Shown: one piece after another, positions 28,670-36,938 of the stretch | Layout: each line of letters begins with the position of its first letter | How positions within the stretch are numbered: the first letter of the stretch is position 1 | Source of the DNA: Thiomicrorhabdus xiamenensis | Lineage (GTDB): Bacteria > Pseudomonadota > Gammaproteobacteria > Thiomicrospirales > Thiomicrospiraceae | DNA length: 64,000 nucleotides | NCBI RefSeq assembly: GCF_013282625.1 | Contig: NZ_CP054020.1 | Span: forward strand, 1,550,001-1,614,000 | Direction: 5' to 3' | Notes under the pieces: model-generated | Told to the model about the DNA's origin: nothing | Database searches by the model: none | The model's input: only the letters and a program-made list of their open reading frames with translations | Made by a program: the position numbers and the translations under genes

Positions 28670-31138
28670 TCAGCTGTCTTTACTGCTTCTTTTCAACAAT
28701 CTGTTTTTTCCATGATCGTTTTTGGCAAACTGCTGCTGAAGTGCCGCAAAATGCGCCACCTTTTTATCGATCAAAGCATTCAGGGTTCCAAGCGGATATT
28801 TGCCATCATCTGCTCGCAGCCCCATTTCAACACCGGTCAAAAGCGTCATCGCCTCATCAATCATCGATACGGCGTACAAGTGGAATTTTCCTTTTTCGAC
28901 CGCCTGACAGACTTCATCCTTAAGCATCAGATGCTGGATATTGGATTGTGGAATGATCACCCCTTGTTCACCACTGAGACCGCGCTCGCGACAAATATCG
29001 AAAAAGCCTTCAACCTTTTCGTTGACTCCGCCGATCGCCTGAATTTCTCCGTGCTGATTGACCGACCCGGTAATTGCCAGACTCTGTTTGAGCGGTACTT
29101 CCGCAATTGCCGACAGTAATGTACACAGCTCGGCCGCAGATGCGCTATCGCCTTCCAGAGAACCGTAAGACTGTTCGAAAACCAAGGTTGCGGACAGCGC
29201 CAGTGGCTGTTCTTTTGCATAATGGGAAGCGAGATAGGAAGAAAGAATCATTACGCCTTTGGAGTGAATTGCCCCGCCCAGTTCGACTTCGCGTTCGATA
29301 TCAATCACTTTGCCGCTGCCAAGGCGCGCCGTAGCGGTAATCCGCGAAGGACGACCAAAAGCGTAGCCGTCCAATTCGATTACGCTTAAACCGTTCACCT
29401 GCGCAATGACTTCTCCGGAGGTCGCAATCTTATAGATGCCGCGGATAACCGCTTCCTGTAAACGCTCTTTGATCTGTCCCATCATAAACAGTCGCATATC
29501 GATTGCCTGTTGAACATCCTCTTTGGCAATCGATTCACGCTGCTGTTTCCGCGCCCAGTGGTCCGCCTCGACCAACAGATCGCTGAGATTCCCCATGTGC
29601 AGCGACACCCTGAAAGCATCCTGAGCCATACGCGAACTCTGTTCAATCACTTTTTCCACCGCACCCCTATCCAGAGGCAGTAAATGGTTTCGTTGTTGAA
29701 TTCCGGCAATAAGGCGGACATAGAGTCCAATATTATCGTCATCGCGAATCATGTCCTCCGAGAAATCTGCGGAGACCTTAAACAGACGACTGAACTCGGG
29801 ATCATAGTGCTTCAATAGATAGTACAAAAGACGGCTACCGGTCAGAACCACCTTGATATCCAGCGGAATCGGTTCCGGCTGCAAAGACGTTGTACTGGCC
29901 AGACTCATTAACTGTTCAAGCGATTCGATTTTGATTTCCCGCGACGACAGCGCGCGTTTGAGGCCCTCCCACGCATAAGGCGAACTTAAGATTTTACGCA
30001 CATCCAGAACCAGATATCCGCCGTTAGCCTGATGCAAAGCGCCCGGTTTGATCAGCGAAAAATCGGTAATCAGCGAGCCGAAATGGGCAATGTGCTCGAT
30101 ACGGCCGATCAGGTTCTGATAACTTGGATGATCTTCAAATACAACCGGCGCACCCTGAGTGGCCGTGTGGTCGACCAAGACATTGACCTGATAGGCATTA
30201 AAATCCGGTGGGAGCTTGTTGCTTCCGGTCTGACTGGAGTCTTTCATCTCCGCCGCATACTTACGGAACAGATCGGTATTTTCAATAACGTCTTCGGTTA
30301 CTTTATCGACAAAATGAAGCACCGAATCCAGTTCAAGATATTTCTGCTTCAGGTCTTCGGCATACTGTTTTACGGTGCCTTGCGAAACTTCGCGATTAAG
30401 CTGTTTCACCTTGGCCCGACTCTCTTTCTGCCATTTCGGGATCTGCCGCAAAATGCGCTTAAGCTCGTCACGCACCTCTTCCACAACCTGAGTAACCGCC
30501 TGCTGTTCTTCGTCCGGTAACTGGGAAAATTCCTCGGGCGACATGACTTTATCGCCCTGCTTCGGCCCGAGATTCCAGCCACTCGGCGTCCGCATCATCA
30601 TGATATTATTCTTTTCCGCCTTGGCAGCGACTTCATCCAGACTCTGCTCTTCACGACGCAAATATTCTTCATTAATAGTTTGCATGGCAGCATGATATTC
30701 ATCACTTTCGAACGCCGCCGGCAAGGCGATCAGCAAATCATCGATGAAACGCAACATATCCTGCTGAAGCTGGCGCCCCATTCCTTTCGGTAAAGCCAGC
30801 ACCAAAGGCTTGTGCGCCTGCTCAAAATTATTGACGTAGCACCAGTCACTCGGCACAGCCGTCTCTTCGGCTTCTTCAGTCAACAGTTCGCGAATTGTGG
30901 TCTGTTTGCCGAGCCCACTTGAACCGAGAACAAACAGGTTATACCCCTCTTGCTTGATGCCTATGCCGAACTTCAGCGCCTGCATTGCCCTCGACTGGCC
31001 CAAATGTTCTTCCAACGGCTCAAGTTCGTCTGTCGTTTCAAAAGAGAATTGGCTGAGATCGCAGGCATGATACAGCTCTGACTGCTTGACTGTGAATTGA
31101 TTGATAGCGGATTGAGAGTTTCTCGACAGGCTTTGCAT
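28670..31138 (-). CDS. Lon-family ATP-dependent protease (LonB/YcbZ-like)
   Basis: This is a 822-aa AAA+ protease distinct from classical LonA: there is no LAN substrate domain at the N-terminus. A Walker A loop is GSSGLGKQT, and the C-terminal proteolytic domain has the catalytic Ser in EGDSASAAEL and the Lys in VNEKVEGF, a Ser-Lys dyad. The long insertion between is rich in charged helices. The start at 31138 is chosen for AGGGA upstream; ATG 31159 is possible. A role in stress proteolysis is inferred from the family only. Confidence 0.87.
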   Translation of the reverse strand: MQSLSRNSQSAINQFTVKQSELYHACDLSQFSFETTDELEPLEEHLGQSRAMQALKFGIGIKQEGYNLFVLGSSGLGKQTTIRELLTEEAEETAVPSDWCYVNNFEQAHKPLVLALPKGMGRQLQQDMLRFIDDLLIALPAAFESDEYHAAMQTINEEYLRREEQSLDEVAAKAEKNNIMMMRTPSGWNLGPKQGDKVMSPEEFSQLPDEEQQAVTQVVEEVRDELKRILRQIPKWQKESRAKVKQLNREVSQGTVKQYAEDLKQKYLELDSVLHFVDKVTEDVIENTDLFRKYAAEMKDSSQTGSNKLPPDFNAYQVNVLVDHTATQGAPVVFEDHPSYQNLIGRIEHIAHFGSLITDFSLIKPGALHQANGGYLVLDVRKILSSPYAWEGLKRALSSREIKIESLEQLMSLASTTSLQPEPIPLDIKVVLTGSRLLYYLLKHYDPEFSRLFKVSADFSEDMIRDDDNIGLYVRLIAGIQQRNHLLPLDRGAVEKVIEQSSRMAQDAFRVSLHMGNLSDLLVEADHWARKQQRESIAKEDVQQAIDMRLFMMGQIKERLQEAVIRGIYKIATSGEVIAQVNGLSVIELDGYAFGRPSRITATARLGSGKVIDIEREVELGGAIHSKGVMILSSYLASHYAKEQPLALSATLVFEQSYGSLEGDSASAAELCTLLSAIAEVPLKQSLAITGSVNQHGEIQAIGGVNEKVEGFFDICRERGLSGEQGVIIPQSNIQHLMLKDEVCQAVEKGKFHLYAVSMIDEAMTLLTGVEMGLRADDGKYPLGTLNALIDKKVAHFAALQQQFAKNDHGKNRLLKRSSKDS

Positions 31139-31353
31139 AACACCATCCCTAATAGGCATTTTTAACAGGTCGTTTACCTGCAATAATTGACTGCAATGCC
31201 CTGAGGATAGCACGCGATTTAGAGAAAATGGATCGCTTTTTACGAATAAATACGCAAAACTATAGAGAGATCAAGAGGTAAACCGTGCACGACGAAACTC
31301 CGAATCGCACGGCGTCTTTAAAGGGTTACGTTAATTGGCTGGATAGCACGGTT

Positions 31354-32124
31354 TCACAGAATGGAGACGGCAACCCGGTTGACCTGCCGTCTGTTGGCTC
31401 GACCTTCGCCAAAAGGAATCAACTCCCACTCCCAGCTTTCCGTCTCCGGAGGCGGTTCGACTTCCCACCAGGTATCCAAGCGGTCGGTTTCTTCGTCGTA
31501 GACGTTGTATTCCACCGATTCCCGATCGGCAATCAGGCAGACCCGGCATGCAAAACGCTGCAGATAATCCAGATGTGAGCGAATCAACTCCCTGCCGAGT
31601 TCATCCGCCTGAAGTTCAGAAATACGGTAATTGACAATCAACTGGCGCACTGGAATCAGCGGCAACTGTGTAATCAGATTTAAAGAAACCACCAGATCGA
31701 CCCGTTCATCGTCCAACCAGCGTGATGGTTGAGGAATGCTCGGAGCACCGTCAAAAACGCTCTCGAGTGATTCGGTGACATCGTGCTCGATCAGTTCGAC
31801 ATTGGAATAGAGCGCCGCCTGCCTGCGGGCCGCCTTGAGAAAGACCAGATCGACCAACAACACCCGCTCGAAATGCTGCGCCAAATAGTCTAAAGGCACA
31901 TCGCGCAGGGAACCTGCTCCGATAATCAGTACCGTGTGCCGAGAATCTAGATCTTTGGCCGCATCAACAATCGTTTCTTCGCAATGACGGTAATGCTTGT
32001 CCCACTGTCGGCGACAGCGTCTGGCACGTGCGGACATGGCAATAGCCTCTTTCAGAAACCCTTTGTTGCGAACATAAGAAAATGCAACCGGTGTCGTAAG
32101 GTATTGCCAAATTTCCCGTATCAC
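31354..32124 (-). CDS. Class I SAM-methyltransferase-like protein downstream of ntrC
   Basis: I do not recognise a named gene. The 256-aa product has a Rossmann-like motif I (VLIIGAGSLRDVPL), followed by an acidic VLLVDLVFLK strand end and LIEHDVTESL, as in SAM-dependent methyltransferases. An N-terminal helical part is rich in Arg and aromatic residues. The C-terminus is acidic and Trp-rich. It lies 14 bp after ntrC on the same strand, so it is probably cotranscribed with ntrB-ntrC. Substrate is unknown. Confidence 0.7.
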   Translation of the reverse strand: MIREIWQYLTTPVAFSYVRNKGFLKEAIAMSARARRCRRQWDKHYRHCEETIVDAAKDLDSRHTVLIIGAGSLRDVPLDYLAQHFERVLLVDLVFLKAARRQAALYSNVELIEHDVTESLESVFDGAPSIPQPSRWLDDERVDLVVSLNLITQLPLIPVRQLIVNYRISELQADELGRELIRSHLDYLQRFACRVCLIADRESVEYNVYDEETDRLDTWWEVEPPPETESWEWELIPFGEGRANRRQVNRVAVSIL

Positions 32125-32138
32125 AGGCCTGAGCCCTC

Positions 32139-33572
32139 TTAATCTTCCAGTCCCAAAGCCTGCATCTTACGGGTCAGGGTATTACGCCCCCAACCAAGCA
32201 GTGCCGCCGCTTTCTGTTTATGCTGACCGCTGGCTTTAAGGGATTCCTGGATCAGTACCGTTTCGAATTTCGGTTCTGCCGAAGTATGCAGCCCCTCTTT
32301 TCCGGTGGACAGGAACTGCTGCGCCCAGCGTCTTAAAGGCGTTTCCCAGTTATCGTTTTCCAGTTCGCCGGAAAGGTCTTCGCTCGGTTCCTGAAGTTCC
32401 AGCGGAAGATCTTCGATATAAACCGTCTTGTCCGGGGCCATAATCGTCAACCAGGTACACAGACTGCGCAGTTGGCGGACGTTCCCCGGCCATTGCTGCG
32501 AAGACAAGAATTTCTCGACTTCTTTGCTGAGCGTTTTCTCTTCCAGACCAAGCGCTTTGGCTTCCTGTTCCAGGTAATAACGAGCCAGAAGCGGAATATC
32601 TTCACGTCTTTCACGTAACGCCGGTACCTTGATACGGATAATATTCAGACGGTACAGCAAATCTTCACGGAAACGCCCTTCGCGTACCAGTTTTTCCATA
32701 TTCTGGTGGGTTGCAGCCACAATTCGCACATTGGTATGAATCGGGTTGCGACCACCGACGCGATAAAAGCTACCGTCGTTGAGAACGCGCAGCAGTCGCG
32801 TCTGCAGGTCAACCGGCATATCCCCGATCTCATCCAGGAACAGGGTTCCGCCATCGGCCTGTTCGAAACGCCCGATGCGCTGCGAATGCGCTCCGGTAAA
32901 TGCGCCTTTCTCATGCCCGAATAATTCCGATTCGAGCAGTTCCCGCGGAATGGCCGCCGTGTTCAAGGCGACAAAAGGACCTTCGGAACGCGGGCTCAAC
33001 TCATGCAACGCTCTGGCCACAAGTTCTTTACCCGTTCCCGTTTCCCCGTTAATCAGGACGGTTACATCCAGCTTGGAGACGCGCCCCAAAACGCGGAAAA
33101 CTTCCTGCATTGCCGGTGCGCCACCGATAATATTCAACGGTTGCTTACTGGCTTTGTTGCTGCGTCGCGACTTGACCATACCACCGGAAAGATAGCGTTT
33201 TACGGCACGCTCGATCAGAGAAGTCGCCTCATCAATATCAAACGGTTTCGGAAGGTATTCAAACGCTTCGCTCTGATAAGATTTCACCGCCGTATCCAAG
33301 TCGGCGTGAGCGGTCATAATAATGACCGGAATCTGCTTATCCTTCTCATGGATCGCTTCCATAAAGGTCAAACCGTCCATGTCCGGCATACGAACATCGG
33401 AAAGAACTGCCGAGGGAGGAAAGTCCTCTATGCTTTTAAGTGCCATTAGAGGAGAATCAAATACCTTAACAATATAGGGTTTGTCCTCTAAAGCGGCTTC
33501 CAATACCCAGCGGATGGAGGCATCATCATCCACCACCCAAACAATTGGCATTACTTCCATTTCCTCACTCAT
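32139..33572 (-). CDS. ntrC: Nitrogen regulation response regulator NtrC
   Basis: NtrC activates sigma54 promoters when phosphorylated by NtrB. The 477-aa protein has an N-terminal receiver (VVDDD pocket, Asp in LSDVRMPDMDG, then MTAHAD), an AAA+ domain with GETGTGKE and GAFTGA, and a C-terminal Fis-type HTH (QKAAALLGWGRNTLTRKM). All parts are intact and the length matches E. coli NtrC. It lies 3 bp after ntrB. No glnA is in the window. Confidence 0.95.
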   Translation of the reverse strand: MSEEMEVMPIVWVVDDDASIRWVLEAALEDKPYIVKVFDSPLMALKSIEDFPPSAVLSDVRMPDMDGLTFMEAIHEKDKQIPVIIMTAHADLDTAVKSYQSEAFEYLPKPFDIDEATSLIERAVKRYLSGGMVKSRRSNKASKQPLNIIGGAPAMQEVFRVLGRVSKLDVTVLINGETGTGKELVARALHELSPRSEGPFVALNTAAIPRELLESELFGHEKGAFTGAHSQRIGRFEQADGGTLFLDEIGDMPVDLQTRLLRVLNDGSFYRVGGRNPIHTNVRIVAATHQNMEKLVREGRFREDLLYRLNIIRIKVPALRERREDIPLLARYYLEQEAKALGLEEKTLSKEVEKFLSSQQWPGNVRQLRSLCTWLTIMAPDKTVYIEDLPLELQEPSEDLSGELENDNWETPLRRWAQQFLSTGKEGLHTSAEPKFETVLIQESLKASGQHKQKAAALLGWGRNTLTRKMQALGLED

Positions 33573-33575
33573 TTT

Positions 33576-34661
33576 CTAGCGTTCCTTCTGCTTCAGTGGA
33601 AGATAAACATTAAATGTGGTTTTACCCGGTTCGCTTTCCGCTACGATCAGGCCTTCATGCTGTCGCAGGACATTCTGTGCGACCGGCAATCCCAGACCCG
33701 ATCCCTCTTTTTTCGAACTGACCATCGGATAAAAGATCGAATCAAACACTTCCGGCGGAATTCCTTCGCCTTCATCGCTAATGCTGATCATGGCGACCAG
33801 CGGATAAGTCTGGGTTCCAAGGGTAAACTTGTGCTCAACCCGTGTCTTGATCGTCAAAAGCCCGCCGAACTGTTCCATTGCCTGCATCGCGTTCTTGATC
33901 AAATTCAGCAGGGCCTGCACCATCGCTTCAAAATCAACGGTTACTTCGGGAATCGACGGATCATAGTCCAGTTTGATGTAAACATTGGCCGGCTTTTCCC
34001 CTTCGATAATCTGTAGTACATAGCGGATAATCTCGTGGATATTATGTGCTTCTTTATGCGCCGACTGTTTTGGCCCCAGCATCCGATCAACAAGATTTTT
34101 AAGGCGCTGCACTTCACGGGAAATAATTTCCAGAAAGTCATTCGCTTTATCTTCCGGCTCATAGCGTCGCTGCAAAAGCTGAGTTGCGCCAAGAATACCG
34201 GCCAGTGGATTTTTCACTTCGTGCGCCAGCGTTCTGATCAGCAAGTTACCCGCTTCGTATTGGTGCCAACGTTCGTCTTCTTCTACGATTCGATGGTGAC
34301 GTTCGGTATTGTAAAGTTCAAACAGCCAGCCTTTTTCGTCGCCCAGTTCGTAAGGCGAAATGGTACAACTGACACGGACCTTAAACAGGTCGCTCTGTTC
34401 TACGACATATTCGTGAATGGTGATTTTTTTCTCGTTCGCCAGACTCAGAGAATCGATTAAATCTGGCATCAGCATCTGCCATTTGGTGCCGAGTACCCGG
34501 TTCGGACTGAGTTGAAAAATTTCCCCGGCGGCAACATTCATAAAGGCGATCTCTTCGCTTTCGTTAACCCAGATTACCGCTGTCGTCAGCCCTTCCAAAA
34601 CTTCGCGAAAAAATTCTGTCTGTCCAGTCGACATAAGGCTCTGTTTACTTTTTTCGACCAT
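33576..34661 (-). CDS. ntrB: Nitrogen regulation sensor histidine kinase NtrB
   Basis: NtrB is the soluble kinase/phosphatase partner of NtrC, controlled by P-II. The 361-aa protein has an N-terminal PAS domain (TTAVIWVNES), an H-box LAHEVKNPLAGILGA with the phosphorylated His, an N-box (NLIKNAMQAM) and G-boxes DEGEGIPPE and KKEGSGLGLP. There is no membrane helix. ATG at 34661 has GGTGGAG upstream. It forms an operon with ntrC and the methyltransferase-like gene. Confidence 0.94.
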   Translation of the reverse strand: MVEKSKQSLMSTGQTEFFREVLEGLTTAVIWVNESEEIAFMNVAAGEIFQLSPNRVLGTKWQMLMPDLIDSLSLANEKKITIHEYVVEQSDLFKVRVSCTISPYELGDEKGWLFELYNTERHHRIVEEDERWHQYEAGNLLIRTLAHEVKNPLAGILGATQLLQRRYEPEDKANDFLEIISREVQRLKNLVDRMLGPKQSAHKEAHNIHEIIRYVLQIIEGEKPANVYIKLDYDPSIPEVTVDFEAMVQALLNLIKNAMQAMEQFGGLLTIKTRVEHKFTLGTQTYPLVAMISISDEGEGIPPEVFDSIFYPMVSSKKEGSGLGLPVAQNVLRQHEGLIVAESEPGKTTFNVYLPLKQKER

Positions 34662-34869
34662 TCAACTCCACCATTTAGAGACTCTGAAGAGCCCAGTCAT
34701 TTTCGGCGCCTGTCAGCAAGCCCCGTCTGATTAATTTCAATAAGGTATGCAGGCAAGATTCCTGCATAAATGCCCGGCCTGGTATGTTAAAACGGCCGGT
34801 TTCGAGAGTCCCCTACCAAATAATGTTCCAAAAACGATAAAAGTGGCTAAGAAAGCTTCGAGAACCCAC

Positions 34870-35124
34870 TTATTTCGATTGCGCCATCATTTCCCGAACC
34901 ACCTCTGGATCGGGGAATGCGAAGACGTAGATAACCAAAAACAGGACATAGAAGACAAAGCGTCCCAGCCCTTGAAACTGAAGTCTCGGGTGACTGATTA
35001 CCGCAATCGCAAGGCCGGAGACCACCCCGCCAACCGCGCCCAGTGTTGCCGCCAGCATTGCCAAGAGGGCTCCGAGCGCCATCATGTAGTAGTGCCAAGT
35101 AAACTTTGCTTTTTGTTGATTCAT
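34870..35124 (-). CDS. Small membrane protein of unknown function
   Basis: The 84-aa product has two hydrophobic segments (MALGALLAMLAAT with GGVVSGLAIAV, and FVFYVLFLVIYVF) separated by a short loop, with a charged tail. I recognise no family. ATG at 35124 is favoured by AAGGATAT upstream. It lies between ntrB (same strand) and the divergent Rossmann-protein gene. Confidence 0.6.
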   Translation of the reverse strand: MNQQKAKFTWHYYMMALGALLAMLAATLGAVGGVVSGLAIAVISHPRLQFQGLGRFVFYVLFLVIYVFAFPDPEVVREMMAQSK

Positions 35125-35282
35125 TGCTAATATCCTTGCTAAATCAAATTCAGCCGTAAGTGGCCAAGCGTATGTTGCGCTCATTTTACTCGAAAAAGAA
35201 ACAGATTACTTACTCTAATTAACTGTTTTAGTGCATGCTTGCACCAAAATATTTTCTCAAATAAAAGGTTATAGGAAGCAGT

Positions 35283-36050
35283 ATGAAAAACCCTATTGTT
35301 GTCGTTGGGCTAGGCGAACTGGGCAGCGTCTTCGCTCGTGGATTTCTCCGTCTTGGTTACCCGGTTCAAGGTGTCAATCGTGATCAAAACATGACCCAGC
35401 TAGCGAATGATATACCAAACCCGGAAGCCGTGTTAATTTCAGTCGGTGAAGCCGACATTCATCAGGTCCTTTCGGAAATTCCCGACAGCTGGAAAAATAA
35501 ACTGATTCTGCTGCAAAACGAGCTTCTTCCGCGCGACTGGAAAGCCGCCGATTTACCGATGCCAACAGTGATTTCCGTCTGGTTCGAAAAGAAAAAGGGA
35601 ATGGATTCGAAAGTGGTACTGCCTTCACCTATTTTCGGCGAGAGAGCCAAACTGGTCTTCGATGCCCTAGCCAAAGTCGATCTGCCAGCTTACATCGTCG
35701 ACAGTGAAGAGGAACTGCTGTATGAACTGGTACGCAAAAACCTTTATATCCTGACGACCAATATCGCAGGGCTGGAAGTCGGCGGAAATGTCGAACAGCT
35801 TAAAAATGAGCATGCCGACGTGATGCAGGCTGTCGCGCACGATGTTTTGGAGATCCAATCCTATCTGAGCGGACAGACTCACGATGCCGAACGATTGATT
35901 ACGGGAATGCTGGAAGCATTTGACGGTGACCCGCAACACGGTTGTATGGGACGCTCGGCTCCTGCACGATTGAAACGTGCTTTGACTTTTGCCGACCACG
36001 CCAACCTTGAGGTTCCGAAACTGCGAGAAATCGCCCGTAATGCCCTGTAA
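35283..36050 (+). CDS. NAD(P)-binding Rossmann protein, dehydrogenase-like
   Basis: This 255-aa protein opens with a nucleotide-binding loop IVVVGLGELGSVFARGF, followed by an acceptor strand at GVNRD. The later half is helical, as in ketopantoate reductase and 6-phosphogluconate dehydrogenase-like proteins, but I do not recognise a specific member. It stands alone between the small membrane protein gene and upp, with a hairpin terminator after it. Its substrate is unknown. Confidence 0.65.
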   Translation: MKNPIVVVGLGELGSVFARGFLRLGYPVQGVNRDQNMTQLANDIPNPEAVLISVGEADIHQVLSEIPDSWKNKLILLQNELLPRDWKAADLPMPTVISVWFEKKKGMDSKVVLPSPIFGERAKLVFDALAKVDLPAYIVDSEEELLYELVRKNLYILTTNIAGLEVGGNVEQLKNEHADVMQAVAHDVLEIQSYLSGQTHDAERLITGMLEAFDGDPQHGCMGRSAPARLKRALTFADHANLEVPKLREIARNAL

Positions 36051-36063
36051 ACAAGGTTGCTCA

Positions 36064-36096
36064 TCAGCTGCCGTACAGGCAGCTGCATTCTTTCTT
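36064..36096 (+). terminator. Terminator after the Rossmann-protein gene
   Basis: CAGCTGCC (36065-36072) and GGCAGCTG (36078-36085) form an 8-bp stem with a 5-nt loop, followed by a T-rich CATTCTTTCTT. Confidence 0.7.
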
Positions 36097-36263
36097 ACAC
36101 TAAGTAAGCAATCCACTAAAACGCCAAATCGCAAATTTCAACACGATAAGTTTGTCCATCCGGCTGAATAATGCCCTGACACTCCACAAACGCATTCCTT
36201 TCTGCAAGACTATTCATGCACCAAGTATTTGCTAGAATACGGGTCTAATATTCACTTTTCACT

Positions 36264-36899
36264 ATGAGTAACGCCATGCTTGTTGAACTCACTCACCCTC
36301 TTGCCAAAGATCTGGTCAATCGACTGCGTTCGACTCGAACGGAAGCTTCCGCATTTAAAGAGATTATCGAAGAACTGAGTCGGATCCTGATTTACCGGGC
36401 TTTGGAAGAAATCGATTTACAACCGAAACAAACCCAAACCTGGCGCGGAGAATCCGAATACCCGCGAATCAATCAGCAGGATATTGTCCTGATTCCGATT
36501 ATGCGCGCCGGGCTTCCAATGCTCGATGGTCTTTACTCCCTGTTACCGCACGCGCCAAACGGCTTTATGGCGATGCGTCGAGATGAAGTGACCCATGAAG
36601 CCAAATTTTATTACGACAGAATCCCAGACTGTAGCGACAAAACCGTGATTCTTCTGGATCCGATGGTTGCCACTGGCGGATCATTGAACGATGCCGTCGC
36701 CGTCATCCGTGAACGGAGTCCGCGAAGAATAATCTCTTTGAATATTATCGGCGCCCCGGAAGGCATCCAACGTGTTCGAGAACGCCATCCAGAGCTGGAT
36801 ATCTATATTGCACAGATAGACGAATGTCTGGACGAAAATAAATTTATCTTTCCGGGATTAGGCGATGCCGGCGATCGTGCCTTTAATACGCCGGAATAA
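36264..36899 (+). CDS. upp: Uracil phosphoribosyltransferase
   Basis: Upp salvages uracil to UMP with PRPP. The 211-aa protein has the PRPP loop ILLDPMVATGGSLNDAV and the conserved C-terminal GLGDAGDRAF segment. RAGLPMLDG corresponds to a family core segment. Either ATG at 36264 or 36276 could start. An extended -10-like TGCTAGAAT lies upstream at about 36230-36238. It converges on the HD-GYP gene. Confidence 0.96.
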   Translation: MSNAMLVELTHPLAKDLVNRLRSTRTEASAFKEIIEELSRILIYRALEEIDLQPKQTQTWRGESEYPRINQQDIVLIPIMRAGLPMLDGLYSLLPHAPNGFMAMRRDEVTHEAKFYYDRIPDCSDKTVILLDPMVATGGSLNDAVAVIRERSPRRIISLNIIGAPEGIQRVRERHPELDIYIAQIDECLDENKFIFPGLGDAGDRAFNTPE

Positions 36900-36938
36900 G
36901 CATACAAAGCCCTATTTACAACGGCCTGATGTAGACGC

